Under the pieces are notes generated by a model. That model made no database searches. It worked only from the letters and a program-made list of their open reading frames with translations, and was not told the origin of the DNA. The translations under genes were made by a program, and so were the position numbers. This document shows positions 1-8,849 of a DNA stretch of 64,000 nucleotides, in pieces. This stretch comes from Flavobacterium sp. 1 (GTDB lineage Bacteria > Bacteroidota > Bacteroidia > Flavobacteriales > Flavobacteriaceae): the NCBI RefSeq assembly GCF_002797935.1, contig NZ_PGER01000001.1:4278001-4342000 (forward strand). The letters run 5' to 3'. The first letter of the stretch is position 1, and each line of letters opens with the position of its first letter.

Positions 1-275
1 GTGATTCGCTGTTAATGGGAAATCATTGTGGAGCTCATACTTTCCCTTATATTGAAAGCAAAAATCCAACTGCCAAAGTGGAACACGAAGCTACAACAAG
101 TAAAATTGGTGAAGACCAAGTTTTCTATTGCAACCAGCGTGGAATCCCGACCGAAAAAGCAATTGCGCTTATCGTGAACGGTTTCAGTAAAGACGTGTTG
201 AATAAATTACCGATGGAGTTTGCTGTAGAAGCACAAAAATTGTTGGAAATTTCATTGGAAGGTTCTGTGGGATAG
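1..275 (+). CDS. sufB: SufB, Fe-S cluster assembly scaffold (C-terminal fragment)
   Basis: Only the last 90 residues are present; the gene runs off the left edge, with the first full codon at base 3. SufB forms the SufBC2D complex that builds Fe-S clusters in the cytoplasm. The visible part has the conserved [13 protein letters not shown] stretch, then [14 protein letters not shown], whose second Glu matches the Glu used for cluster building in E. coli SufB. The codon cut by the window edge ends in GT, which fits the conserved Cys just before DSLL. The order sufB-sufC-sufD and the near-textbook C-terminus make the call secure. Confidence 0.96.
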   Translation, partial: DSLLMGNHCGAHTFPYIESKNPTAKVEHEATTSKIGEDQVFYCNQRGIPTEKAIALIVNGFSKDVLNKLPMEFAVEAQKLLEISLEGSVG

Positions 276-329
276 TTTTCTGTTCCAAAAAAATACTTAA
301 TAATCTTAATGGTTTAAAATACAAAAACA

Positions 330-1076
330 ATGTTAAGCATAAAAAATTTACATGCCTCAATAGGAGACAAAGAAATATTAAAAGGAATTAACCTTGAAGT
401 AAAAGCAGGAGAAGTTCATGCTATAATGGGACCAAACGGTGCCGGGAAAAGTACGCTTTCGGCTGTTGTTGCCGGAAACGAAAATTACGAAGTAACCGAT
501 GGACAAATCTTTTTGGACGGTGAAGATCTTGCCGATCTTGCCCCAGAAGAAAGAGCGCACAAAGGTGTTTTCCTTTCATTCCAATATCCTGTGGAAATTC
601 CTGGAGTTTCGGTAACCAACTTCATGAGAACGGCTATCAACGAAACGCGCAAAGCAAACGGCCAGGAAGAAATGCCGGCCAACGAAATGCTAAAAGTAAT
701 TCGTGAAAAATCAGAATTATTGGAAATCGACAGAAAGTTTCTTTCTCGTTCCCTTAATGAAGGTTTCTCTGGCGGTGAGAAAAAAAGAAATGAAATTTTT
801 CAAATGGCAATGCTGGAACCAAAACTGGCTATCCTTGACGAAACCGATTCGGGTCTCGACATTGATGCATTAAGAATTGTTGCCAATGGCGTGAATAAAT
901 TGAAAAGCGATAAAAACGCTGTTATCGTAATTACGCACTACCAAAGATTATTGGATTATATTGTTCCGGATTTTGTTCACGTTCTTCACAACGGAAAAAT
1001 TGTAAAATCAGGTGGAGCAGAATTAGCTCACGAACTGGAAGAAAAAGGATACGACTGGATTAAAGGAGAAAACTAA
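330..1076 (+). CDS. sufC: SufC, ATPase of the SufBCD complex
   Basis: A 248-residue ABC-type ATPase that drives conformational change in SufBC2D; it is soluble and not a transporter. Walker A GPNGAGKST is at residues 34-42. The ABC signature is SGGEKKR, the Walker B region is LAILDETDSGLD, and a late ITHYQRLL supplies the H-loop. Length equals the family norm. It starts 54 bp after sufB and its stop is one base before the sufD ATG, so the three genes form one operon. Confidence 0.97.
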   Translation: MLSIKNLHASIGDKEILKGINLEVKAGEVHAIMGPNGAGKSTLSAVVAGNENYEVTDGQIFLDGEDLADLAPEERAHKGVFLSFQYPVEIPGVSVTNFMRTAINETRKANGQEEMPANEMLKVIREKSELLEIDRKFLSRSLNEGFSGGEKKRNEIFQMAMLEPKLAILDETDSGLDIDALRIVANGVNKLKSDKNAVIVITHYQRLLDYIVPDFVHVLHNGKIVKSGGAELAHELEEKGYDWIKGEN

Positions 1077-1077
1077 G

Positions 1078-2394
1078 ATGGAACTAAAAGAAAAATTACT
1101 ATCGTCTTTTATGGCTTTTGAAGAGCGTATCGATGTTCATTCCGAACTTCATGATGTGCGAACAGCGGCTATAAAAAACTTTGAAAATAAAGGCTTTCCA
1201 ACCAAAAAAGAAGAAAGTTGGAAATACACTTCGTTAAACGCTATCCTAAAAAATGACTTTAGCGTTTTTCCTAAAACAGAAAATGCCATTCAATACAGCG
1301 AAGTAAAAAAATATTTTTTACACGAAATAGACACCTACAAAGTAGTTTTTGTTGACGGTGTTTTTAGTTCGCATTTGTCTTCAACTACCCACGACGGTAT
1401 CGACGTCTGCTTAATGTCATCGGCATTGAACAAGCCAAAATACAAAATGGTTATCGACACTTACTTCAATAAAATTGCAAGTAAAGACGAGAGTTTGACT
1501 TCGTTGAATACGGCTTTCGCCAATGAAGGAGCCTATATCAATATCCCAAAAAGCAAAGTTGCCGACAAGCCTATCGAAATCATGTATTTCTCAACAGGTA
1601 GTGAAACAGCTCTTTTGGTTCAGCCAAGAAACTTGGTTATTGTTGGTGAAAATTCACACGTGCAAATCATAGAACGTCATCAAAGTTTGAACGAAAATCC
1701 CGTTTTAACGAATTCGGTTACCGAGATTTTTGCCCAAAAAAGAGCCATTGTGGATTATTACAAAATTCAAAATGACAATCTCGAAGCCAATTTAATTGAC
1801 AATACGTATGTTTCCCAAAAACAGGAAAGTCACGTTTCGGTACACACTTTCTCTTTTGGAGGAAATTTAACCAGAAACAATTTGAATTTCTATCATTTTG
1901 GAGAACGTTTGACGAGTACTTTAAACGGAATCACAATTATTGGAGGAAATCAACACGTTGATCATTATACATTGGTAAACCACGCGACACCAAACTGCGA
2001 AAGTTTCCAAGATTATAAAGGGATTTTTTCCGACCGCTCTACTGGAGTTTTCAACGGAAAAGTATTTGTGGAAAGAGAAGCTCAAAAAACAAACGCTTTC
2101 CAAAAAAGCAATAACATTTTGTTGAGTGACAAAGCAACCATTAATGCAAAACCGCAACTGGAAATTTTTGCCGATGACGTAAAGTGTTCACACGGATGTA
2201 CCATTGGGCAACTGGACGAAACTGCTATGTTTTACATGCAGCAGCGCGGAATTCCAAAAAAGGAAGCCAAAGCATTATTGATGTACGCTTTCTCGAATGC
2301 TGTTATCGAAAACATCAAAATACCAGAATTAAAACAAAGAATCACTAAAATTATCGCTAATAAATTAGGCGTTAAAATTGGATTTGATTTGTAG
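1078..2394 (+). CDS. sufD: SufD, Fe-S cluster assembly protein
   Basis: A 438-residue SufD, partner of SufB in the scaffold heterodimer. The C-terminal third has the family motif DVKCSHGCTIG followed by QQRGIPKKEA, the counterpart of the SufB C-terminus; the His in CSHG is the conserved SufD residue at the SufB-SufD interface. The N-terminal part is the usual divergent helical region. It is translationally close-coupled to sufC. A strong terminator about 70 bp downstream ends the operon; no sufS or sufE follows it. Confidence 0.95.
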   Translation: MELKEKLLSSFMAFEERIDVHSELHDVRTAAIKNFENKGFPTKKEESWKYTSLNAILKNDFSVFPKTENAIQYSEVKKYFLHEIDTYKVVFVDGVFSSHLSSTTHDGIDVCLMSSALNKPKYKMVIDTYFNKIASKDESLTSLNTAFANEGAYINIPKSKVADKPIEIMYFSTGSETALLVQPRNLVIVGENSHVQIIERHQSLNENPVLTNSVTEIFAQKRAIVDYYKIQNDNLEANLIDNTYVSQKQESHVSVHTFSFGGNLTRNNLNFYHFGERLTSTLNGITIIGGNQHVDHYTLVNHATPNCESFQDYKGIFSDRSTGVFNGKVFVEREAQKTNAFQKSNNILLSDKATINAKPQLEIFADDVKCSHGCTIGQLDETAMFYMQQRGIPKKEAKALLMYAFSNAVIENIKIPELKQRITKIIANKLGVKIGFDL

Positions 2395-2462
2395 TTGAAA
2401 TTATAATGAATGCCTAATCCTGATATTCATTACAAGCTTTTTGCACTACTATATTTTTCTAA

Positions 2463-2501
2463 AAACAAAAAAGAGCGACCAACGGAAGCTCTTTTTTGTT
2501 T
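2463..2501 (+). terminator. Terminator of the suf operon
   Basis: Perfect 14-bp inverted repeat (2463-2476 against 2488-2501) with GAGC/GCTC at the base of the loop, an A-rich 5' side and a T-rich 3' side. It lies 68 bp after the sufD stop, as expected for an intrinsic terminator. Confidence 0.85.
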
Positions 2502-2580
2502 ATAAAAAATGCGCCATTGCTGTAAAAGGCTTTCCATTTCCATCAGGGGCAAAACACGATGCATCGATTAAAAAATTCAG

Positions 2581-2588
2581 TATCTTTG
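2581..2588 (+). promoter_or_regulatory. Bacteroidota -7 box for the Uma2 gene
   Basis: TATCTTTG matches the Bacteroidota consensus TAnnTTTG and lies 20 bp before the ATG at 2609. No clear TTG is seen at the -33 distance, so this rests on the -7 box and its position. Confidence 0.5.
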
Positions 2589-2608
2589 AATATTAAATTC
2601 AGTACACT

Positions 2609-3208
2609 ATGGCAACCATTATAACCGACATAAACGATTTAGACTTAACTAAATCATATACTTACGCCGATTATCTAACTTGGAATTTTCAAGAACGGTT
2701 GGAAATTTTGAGAGGTAAAATTTTCAAGATGAGTCCTGCTCCAAGCAGAAAACATCAGGAGATTTCTTTTCAACTTTCTTTATTTTTTGGAAATTATTTC
2801 AAAAATACTCCTTGCAATGTTTACGTTGCGCCATTTGATGTACGCTTAATTAATTACAAAAAAAGCACTTCAAATAAAGAAATCTCAACTGTATTTCAAC
2901 CTGATATTTGTGTGATTTGTGATAAAGAAAAATTAGACGATCGAGGATGTATTGGAGCTCCCGATTTAATTATAGAAATCCTTTCACCTGGGAATTCCAA
3001 AAAAGAAATGGATATTAAATTTGATTTATACGAAGAGAATGCCGTTAAAGAATATTGGATAGTAGAACCTTTTCAAAAATCAATATTAATATATACCCTC
3101 CAAAATGACAAATACATAGGACTAAAGCCAATTGCCGAAGAAGGGTTAGTACACAGCCCGCTGTTTCCCGAATTGAGTTTTAATGTGGAAGAAATTTTTA
3201 GAGATTAA
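2609..3208 (+). CDS. Uma2-family (DUF820) putative endonuclease
   Basis: A 199-residue protein of the Uma2 family, which has a PD-(D/E)xK nuclease fold; the biological role of the family is unknown. Family landmarks are LEILRGKIFKMSPAP near the N-terminus, FQPDICVICD (the Asp of the nuclease core), DLIIEILSPGN (the Glu strand) and KFDLYEENAVKEYWIVEP. Such genes are often scattered as single copies in Bacteroidota and cyanobacteria. Its last 11 bases overlap the 3' end of the convergent lipoprotein gene. Function beyond the fold is inference. Confidence 0.85.
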   Translation: MATIITDINDLDLTKSYTYADYLTWNFQERLEILRGKIFKMSPAPSRKHQEISFQLSLFFGNYFKNTPCNVYVAPFDVRLINYKKSTSNKEISTVFQPDICVICDKEKLDDRGCIGAPDLIIEILSPGNSKKEMDIKFDLYEENAVKEYWIVEPFQKSILIYTLQNDKYIGLKPIAEEGLVHSPLFPELSFNVEEIFRD

Positions 3209-3740
3209 TTTTTTGTTGTAATGGTTCGATGCTTTTTATATGTATTCCAATGAAGCAATCGTCTTGACAATTATTTTCAACATATCCGCAGGTTGAGATT
3301 AGCCCATTGTTTTTGGTTTCAAAGTATATTTCGGCTTTATCTCTTTTTATTAGCCATTCTCGTTCAGCTTTATTATATATTTCGTCCAACGTTAGAGCAG
3401 TTGCGGCTATATTTTTATGCATGCCTATTTCACTTCGATTTTCAGTCCATTCTAATTCTTCTTTAGGAATATCATTTCTTAATCCTTGGGTATTAGTGTA
3501 TTTAAATTGCCTTTGAATTACTTTTCCGTCAGAAACAATTATAGTAGTTTCCCAAGCTGGACCAACCCAAGTCACACCAGTTACTATGTATTTATAGGAG
3601 TTATTAGTTGATTTTTTGAAATCTAATAAAGCATTGCTGCTTTTCTGGAAATCATTTTGAAAGGTTGAATCTTCCGATTCACAAGAAGAAATTAAACTAC
3701 TGATCAATACTAAAGCAATAAAGTAAATTCTATTTTTCAT
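3198..3740 (-). CDS. Putative lipoprotein, DUF6174-like
   Basis: A 180-residue secreted lipoprotein: a hydrophobic signal segment ends in a lipobox with Cys20, followed by acidic residues (ESED). The body contains SYKYIVTGVTWVGPAWETT and a later VSDGKVIQR, the pattern of DUF6174 proteins, where a Tyr-rich strand is followed by a short beta-hairpin with GKV. Probably anchored in the outer membrane; molecular function unknown. It converges on the Uma2 gene with a short overlap. The family assignment is by pattern and is tentative. Confidence 0.7.
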   Translation of the reverse strand: MKNRIYFIALVLISSLISSCESEDSTFQNDFQKSSNALLDFKKSTNNSYKYIVTGVTWVGPAWETTIIVSDGKVIQRQFKYTNTQGLRNDIPKEELEWTENRSEIGMHKNIAATALTLDEIYNKAEREWLIKRDKAEIYFETKNNGLISTCGYVENNCQDDCFIGIHIKSIEPLQQKINL

Positions 3741-3820
3741 GGTTTCTACGTTTTATTAGTATAGATGTAATTTTAACAATTTAGTTGCTTATTAATTTGT
3801 TATATTTTTTAAACTATAAA

Positions 3821-3850
3821 AAAACCGCTGATTTCTCAACGGTTAGTTTT
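3821..3850 (-). terminator. Terminator-like hairpin
   Basis: Inverted repeat around 3821-3850 with AACCG/CGGTT and TGA/TCA pairing and one bulge, flanked by A and T runs. It lies 29 bp past the end of the minus-strand gene 3879-4376 and would end its transcript. Confidence 0.6.
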
Positions 3851-3878
3851 AATATTTTTTAACAAACAACAGTGTTTT

Positions 3879-4376
3879 TTAAGCTTCTGGTTTTTTATAT
3901 TGCCAGCCTTCTTCAAGAAAATTTTGAACAATTACGCTATATGTGGCTCCATCTTTTTCAGAAAGAATATCTGTATTGATGATTATTTTTTCAACAATAT
4001 AGTTTTTTATTAAAAATCCAGCAATTAAAACTATTAAAGCGGGTATAATTCCACCTTTGAAAGCATCTAAACTAAATGAAAACAGCAGAGGCATAATAAG
4101 CATTATACCAGTTGCAATAAAAATATATTTTTTAGCTTTTGTCTCAGACTCTTCATGTATTGATTTACAGTCTTCACATCTGGGAACTCCAATGGATACT
4201 TTGTTAAATTTCACATTGCGAAAAACAACATAATTTGACCTGTTTTGTTCAAGGTACAGCGTTTGAAAGAAGCAGCTGTTCATTAATGACATTTCTTTTT
4301 TTCGACAATAGCTGCATTTTTTTTCAAGGGGCTCAATCCTTTTTTCTATTTGATTTATGATGTATTTTTCTTCCAT
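3879..4376 (-). CDS. Small membrane protein with two Cys pairs
   Basis: A 165-residue protein I do not recognise. The N-terminal half has CSYC near residue 20 and CEDC near residue 75, which could make a four-Cys zinc site. Two hydrophobic segments follow (about residues 88-104 and 108-128) joined by a short polar loop, then a charged C-terminal tail of about 35 residues. It is a monocistronic gene on the minus strand. It is real by length, coding character and its downstream hairpin; function cannot be given. Confidence 0.65.
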   Translation of the reverse strand: MEEKYIINQIEKRIEPLEKKCSYCRKKEMSLMNSCFFQTLYLEQNRSNYVVFRNVKFNKVSIGVPRCEDCKSIHEESETKAKKYIFIATGIMLIMPLLFSFSLDAFKGGIIPALIVLIAGFLIKNYIVEKIIINTDILSEKDGATYSVIVQNFLEEGWQYKKPEA

Positions 4377-4493
4377 AAGACAATATTTATTTTATAGCAG
4401 GTCTGTTTATAATTAAAGCCTAAAATATAAAAAAATGTTTAATTTCAAGAAGTTAAATATGGTTAATTTTAAACTCAAAAAGAGATTACTTAA

Positions 4494-5210
4494 CTATCTA
4501 GTCACCTCCTCAATCAGATAAAAAATGGATTTAAAATCAATACCGCTCATTTTTTCTAAACCAATTTCACAGGTTCGGCTGGTGGAAAAACCTTCTTTGC
4601 AATTGGCTGGAATTTGGGATTTTAAATCACGCAATCCGTGTTCGTTCAATTCCGGAATCAGGAAGCCTCTGTCTCCGGCAAAACCGCAGCAATTGCTGTC
4701 AATGATGGTAACGTTATTGGCACAAATTTGTGACAAAGCAAGAAGCTGTTCCATTTTTCCAATTTTTTTAACGGAGCAAACCGGGAAAACTGCTACAGTA
4801 TCTTTTTTGTTTTTAACGGTTAAATTTGGCATCGCATAATCCAGCATAAATTCAATGGGATCTACAATTTTTAAGGCTTCCGAAAATGCTTCTTTCGAAT
4901 GATAAAAGCAGGGACTCATGTCATATAAAACTGGATATTTTCCGTTTTCAGATGCTTTTAAAAGGGCAGTTTCCAATGCTTCGCATTGTGTATGATTGGC
5001 TTCTGCAAAACCTTTACTCGAAAAAGGCATTCCACAGCAATGGCTGTCTATTGATTTGGGATAAATTATTGTAAAACCAGCACGTACCAATAATTTATGG
5101 GTTAGTTCGGTCAATTGAAGATCGTCTGCACTTTGAAAACTATTTTTCCCCATGCTTCTATTGATGCAGGAAGGAAAGTAAACGACTTTTAAATCAGTGG
5201 TTGTATTCAT
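4494..5210 (-). CDS. CCG-domain Fe-S oxidoreductase; C-terminal part of a split D-lactate-dehydrogenase-type enzyme
   Basis: A 238-residue protein with two cysteine-rich CCG repeats: CCGMPFSSKG near residue 60 and CCGFAGDRG near residue 180, with partner Cys in FPSCINR and SPC/FPVC. These domains bind an Fe-S or metal centre and relay electrons, as in GlpC, LldE and the end of fused FAD/Fe-S D-lactate dehydrogenases. The gene lies 101 bp downstream of the FAD/4Fe-4S gene on the same strand, so the pair would rebuild one fused enzyme of about 940 residues. The substrate (D-lactate or another 2-hydroxy acid) is inference. Confidence 0.85.
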   Translation of the reverse strand: MNTTTDLKVVYFPSCINRSMGKNSFQSADDLQLTELTHKLLVRAGFTIIYPKSIDSHCCGMPFSSKGFAEANHTQCEALETALLKASENGKYPVLYDMSPCFYHSKEAFSEALKIVDPIEFMLDYAMPNLTVKNKKDTVAVFPVCSVKKIGKMEQLLALSQICANNVTIIDSNCCGFAGDRGFLIPELNEHGLRDLKSQIPANCKEGFSTSRTCEIGLEKMSGIDFKSIFYLIEEVTR

Positions 5211-5232
5211 TGCTTTTTAATTAAAGGGCTGA

Positions 5233-5311
5233 CCGCAGATTCGCAGATTTATAAGTAAGCGTTTTTCAAATTTTTGATTAAAAATTAAAAAAATAATCAG
5301 CGAATCAGCGG
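5233..5311. repeat. Inverted repeat between the two halves of the split dehydrogenase
   Basis: A 17-bp inverted repeat (5233-5249 and 5295-5311), 15 of 17 paired, separates the two genes; each arm is a tandem of GCAGATTC/GCTGATTC words. The right arm touches the stop codon of the upstream (FAD) gene. It could act as a hairpin that tunes relative expression, or be a copy of one of the intergenic repeat families seen throughout the window. Confidence 0.7.
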
Positions 5312-7417
5312 TTAATTTTTTATGTTAATTTTATTGGCTCCTTTGGGCATTTCAGGAATCCATTTCGGGACTTTTCCAAAGCTTATAAAATGGAATCCAT
5401 TAGATAGCGCCTTCATAATTTTAGTTCCAAATAAGGAATGAAAAAAGGAGACTGATTTTAATCCAATTCTCAAAATTGCTGTAGTTCCAGCCATGTGGGA
5501 ACCAATATAAGCGGCAGTTTTTCTATCACTAGCATTTATTTGGTTGGCACGCCATTCTTTTACAAATTTTCCGGTATCGATATAAACGGGGCAGGCTAAG
5601 GCACAAAGTCCATCTGTAGCACAAGTTTCATCCAGTTGGTAGGTAACGTCTTTTCGAATATCGGTCAATCGTTGCGGATTTTCATTTGTTTCTTCCAAAC
5701 GGCTGATTTCTCTGGCAATAACAATACGCTGTCTTGGCGACAAAGTCAAACCTTCGGAAACGCAATGCGGTTCACAAAATCCGCATTCCATACATTTATC
5801 AACGATGGCGTGGGATTCGGGCATTGGTTTTAAATTTTTAAGATGCGCTTTGGGATCGGGATTGATTAAAACATCAGGATTGATTTTATTATGAGGATCA
5901 AAAATATTTTTGATGCGTTTCATAATTTCGTAAGCTTTTGTTCCCCATTCTTTTTCGACAAATGGAGCCATATTACGGCCAGTTCCGTGTTCGGCTTTTA
6001 AGGAACCATCGAAACGATCCACAACCAAAATAGCTAATTCCGACATTAATTTTTCGTAACGATCAATTTCGGCTTGGTTTGAAAAGTCCTGAGAAAAAAC
6101 AAAATGAAGGTTGCCTTCTAAAGCATGGCCAAATAAAACGGCATCATGATATTCATATTTTTTGAACAGATTTTTCAATGCTAAACATGCATCAGCGAGT
6201 TGTGATAATGGAAAAGCAACATCTTCAATAATAACAGAAGTTCCGTTTTTCCGCAGCCCTCCAACAGTCGGCAACAAACCTTTTCGAGCTTTCCAATTGA
6301 AATAATATTGTTTCGGATTTGAAGTGAATTCATAATCCGTATAGGTAGGAATGGACTGAATTTGAAATCTAATTTGTTCCTGCTTCTGATGTAAAACTAT
6401 CAAATCATTATCCCGACATTCGACCAATAAAGCACAAGCTGATTCTGGTAATGTTTTGAAATATTTGGGAGCTTCAGGATCATTTTCAACAGACCGAATA
6501 GATTCACGATCTAATAATTCAACAGCAGCAACTGGTCTTGATTTTAATAAGATAGTCGCATTACAAGCATCCTGAATAGTATTGAAAATAAGTAAAGAAC
6601 AGGATTTGTATTTTTCATCAATAATTGTTTGGAAAGTCACATTCGAAATAAAAGCCAAAGTTCCTTCTGAACCAACCATTAAATGTTTGATAATTTCAAT
6701 CGGATCCTGATAATCGACAAAAGCATTGATGCTATAACCTGTGGTATTTTTTATCTTGAATTTATTTTTGATGAGATGATAAAGTATTTCGTCACTTTTG
6801 ATAGCATCTCTTAGGGTTTCAATTTCTTGAATTAAACCGTTGTGATTATTTTTGAAAGAGGCAACACTCTCTAAATCTGCTGTGTCAAGAATAGTTCCGT
6901 CATTCAATATAATCCGAATATCGGCTATAGTTTGATAAGAGTTTTGAGCCGTCCCGCAACACATACCGCTGGCATTGTTGGCAACAATTCCTCCAACCAT
7001 AGCAGCTCCAATGGACGCAGGATCAGGACCAATCTTTAAACCATGAGGTGCTAAAAAAGTATTAGCTCTAGCTCCTACAATTCCTGGTTCTAATTTTATT
7101 TTTTGATTGTTGTCTAAAAGTTCAAAATTCTTCCAGCCATGTGTGGCAACCACCAAAACCGAATCTGTAATGGCCTGACCAGACAAACTGGTTCCTGCTG
7201 CCCGAAAAGTCAAGGCTATGTCCAGTAATTTGGCCTGTTTTATAATTTCAATGACTTCCGTTTCGTTGTGAGCAAGAATTACAATTTTTGGTATGAGCCT
7301 ATAAAAACTGGCATCTGTGCCATAAGCAAGAGTTTGAAGGGGATTGGTTAAAATACGTTTGGGATCAATAGATTTTGATAAAATGTCTTTTAACTTTTGA
7401 TAGGATGGAGCCAACAT
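5312..7417 (-). CDS. FAD-linked oxidase with 4Fe-4S domain (D-lactate dehydrogenase type)
   Basis: A 701-residue protein in the glcD/D-lactate dehydrogenase family. The FAD-binding part carries FRAAGTSLSGQ near residue 72 and GSEGTLAFIS near residue 255; the FAD-oxidase C-terminal domain includes FGHALEGNLHF and KAEHGTGRNMAPFVE. It is followed by a two-cluster ferredoxin-like segment, CMECGFCEPHC and CATDGLCALACPV, near residues 545-620. In relatives a CCG domain follows in the same chain; here it is a separate gene downstream. It probably oxidises a 2-hydroxy acid and passes electrons to quinone. Confidence 0.9.
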   Translation of the reverse strand: MLAPSYQKLKDILSKSIDPKRILTNPLQTLAYGTDASFYRLIPKIVILAHNETEVIEIIKQAKLLDIALTFRAAGTSLSGQAITDSVLVVATHGWKNFELLDNNQKIKLEPGIVGARANTFLAPHGLKIGPDPASIGAAMVGGIVANNASGMCCGTAQNSYQTIADIRIILNDGTILDTADLESVASFKNNHNGLIQEIETLRDAIKSDEILYHLIKNKFKIKNTTGYSINAFVDYQDPIEIIKHLMVGSEGTLAFISNVTFQTIIDEKYKSCSLLIFNTIQDACNATILLKSRPVAAVELLDRESIRSVENDPEAPKYFKTLPESACALLVECRDNDLIVLHQKQEQIRFQIQSIPTYTDYEFTSNPKQYYFNWKARKGLLPTVGGLRKNGTSVIIEDVAFPLSQLADACLALKNLFKKYEYHDAVLFGHALEGNLHFVFSQDFSNQAEIDRYEKLMSELAILVVDRFDGSLKAEHGTGRNMAPFVEKEWGTKAYEIMKRIKNIFDPHNKINPDVLINPDPKAHLKNLKPMPESHAIVDKCMECGFCEPHCVSEGLTLSPRQRIVIAREISRLEETNENPQRLTDIRKDVTYQLDETCATDGLCALACPVYIDTGKFVKEWRANQINASDRKTAAYIGSHMAGTTAILRIGLKSVSFFHSLFGTKIMKALSNGFHFISFGKVPKWIPEMPKGANKINIKN

Positions 7418-7563
7418 AGCGATTGTATTTTATAAATAATTGCTTTTTTACCATTTAGAATTTAAATGCATTAAGTCTAAATTTTTCTAAATCTTAATGG
7501 TAAATTTAAAGCAAAGCGGTATAAAACCTCTTGTGATAAAAGTGTAAATTTAGGCATAAATAA

Positions 7564-7588
7564 AAAACGAAGCACTAGGCTTCGTTTT
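7564..7588 (-). terminator. Terminator of the ACT-domain gene
   Basis: Perfect 10-bp stem (7564-7573 against 7579-7588) with a 5-nt loop and A/T runs on both sides, 23 bp after the stop of the minus-strand gene 7611-8267. Confidence 0.85.
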
Positions 7589-7610
7589 CAAATTTATAAA
7601 AAAACAATTC

Positions 7611-8267
7611 TTAATTTTTCAAATCTTTTATCACTTTGAAAGCAACATCCACTTCGTTTTCACTAACCATTATTGTAAATTCATTAGAAGTTGAAATTAC
7701 TTCATTGATAATGATTCCTTCCCAGGCCAAACGTTGGAAAATGAAATAATAAATCCCAGGAACTACAATATTTTCTTTAGGCAGTTTAACGGTAATAGAA
7801 GCTAGGTTTTCTAGTTTTTGAATCAATTTTTCGGATGCAAAATGTTTCTCTACTAAGTGATTCACGCTATTGCTTACTACAATATTAGTTTCGTTTACTC
7901 CTTTGGATGAAGTATAAAAAATATCTGGTAATGAATTGATATCGGTGATTAAATCGGCTTGTTTGTTCAAAACAGTATCCGAAACGACATAAGTATAATC
8001 TGTTAAAGCTGAACGAACTGTGATTTCGCCTATGTTTTTTATGACTTTATTAATTTTGTGATTCAATCGAAAGTCTAATTCTTCCGTTAAACGTTTTAGA
8101 GCCATTACTACAGCTCCTTGTTTTACTTCTTTTCCAAATTCACTTTCCAACTCAGTCATAATATTTCGTGACAGAGAAGTCAAATTGATGATTCCAAGTG
8201 ACAATGCATTTAATAAAAATGGTTTTGTTTTGATGTAATTTTCAACAATTGAGGAAACTGTTTTCAT
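7611..8267 (-). CDS. ACT-domain protein related to aspartate kinase regulatory region
   Basis: A 218-residue cytoplasmic protein. The last 70 residues (SITVKLPKENIVVPGIYYF, then WEGIIINEVISTSNEFTIMV) have the pattern of the tandem ACT domains of aspartate kinases, but there is no kinase domain. The N-terminal 60 residues look helical and DNA-binding-like (EVKQGAVVMALKRLTEEL), with no assignable family. Bacteroidota annotations often call such proteins 'aspartate kinase' from the ACT match. It may sense a small molecule. Its promoter carries a palindrome (8345-8360), which suggests regulation. Confidence 0.65.
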   Translation of the reverse strand: MKTVSSIVENYIKTKPFLLNALSLGIINLTSLSRNIMTELESEFGKEVKQGAVVMALKRLTEELDFRLNHKINKVIKNIGEITVRSALTDYTYVVSDTVLNKQADLITDINSLPDIFYTSSKGVNETNIVVSNSVNHLVEKHFASEKLIQKLENLASITVKLPKENIVVPGIYYFIFQRLAWEGIIINEVISTSNEFTIMVSENEVDVAFKVIKDLKN

Positions 8268-8322
8268 GATGTGTAGTGGTTTGTACGTAGTTAATACTTA
8301 GTTTTTGGATCTAAATTCTTTG

Positions 8323-8360
8323 CAAAGATACATAAAAAACAATTTGTTACAAATGTAACA
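8323..8360 (-). promoter_or_regulatory. Promoter with overlapping palindromic operator for the ACT-domain gene
   Basis: On the minus strand the -7 box TATCTTTG (8323-8330) and a TTG (8350-8352) are separated by 19 nt, the full Bacteroidota promoter layout. The TTG lies inside the perfect palindrome TGTTACAAATGTAACA (8345-8360). A repressor bound there would block the -33 region. The start codon is at 8267. Confidence 0.65.
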
Positions 8361-8373
8361 TTGTTAAATTTTT

Positions 8374-8733
8374 TCAAAAATGATAAAAAGCATCTATAAG
8401 GTGCTCAATTGCAAAGGATTTCCCATCTTTGTAGATGGCAATGATGTCAAAACGGATATTAATATCCAAATCTCTTTCAATTACGTATGCATCTACAGCT
8501 TTTACTAAAAGCTGTATTTTTTTTGGTTTCACAAAATCTTGAGGCAAACCGAATTCTAGAGATGATCGAGTTTTTACTTCTATAATGGCGAGTGTATTTT
8601 CTATTTTGGCAATAATGTCAATTTCGGCTTTTTGAAATGTCCAGTTGGTGTTTAGTATGGTGTATCCGTTTTTTTTAAGGTAATCTACAGCAAGATCCTC
8701 TCCCAATTTTCCCAGTTCGTTGTGTGCAGCCAT
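8374..8733 (-). CDS. yraN: YraN/UPF0102-family putative endonuclease
   Basis: A 119-residue protein of usual family length. The order GKLGEDLAVDYLKKNGY, then EIDIIAKIENTLAIIEVKTRSS, is the hallmark: the Asp and the Glu-x-Lys fit the PD-(D/E)xK (Holliday resolvase-like) core. The ending FDIIAIYKDGKSFAIEHLIDAF is also conserved. Role uncertain in the family. It is followed by the ACT gene's promoter region and preceded by an intergenic hairpin. Confidence 0.9.
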   Translation of the reverse strand: MAAHNELGKLGEDLAVDYLKKNGYTILNTNWTFQKAEIDIIAKIENTLAIIEVKTRSSLEFGLPQDFVKPKKIQLLVKAVDAYVIERDLDINIRFDIIAIYKDGKSFAIEHLIDAFYHF

Positions 8734-8776
8734 TTTTGAAGTTAGAAATTAGAGGTTAAAAATAAGAGAAGAGAAC

Positions 8777-8841
8777 ATAGAAAATAGATTTAATATCTGA
8801 GTTTAAGAAATACAATCTATACTCTTTCATCTATTTTCTAT
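8777..8841. repeat. Intergenic hairpin repeat
   Basis: Perfect 13-bp inverted repeat (8777-8789 and 8829-8841, word ATAGAAAATAGAT) within a longer imperfect palindrome, between the S66 peptidase gene and yraN on the minus strand. Its style of repeated A/T words resembles the other intergenic hairpins in the window. Confidence 0.7.
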
Positions 8842-8849
8842 ATTCTTTT

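Noticed and set aside
2609..3208. Uma2 gene as a repeat-framed passenger like GxxExxY
   Set aside because: No inverted repeat was found on its flanks; only a terminator upstream and a convergent gene downstream.
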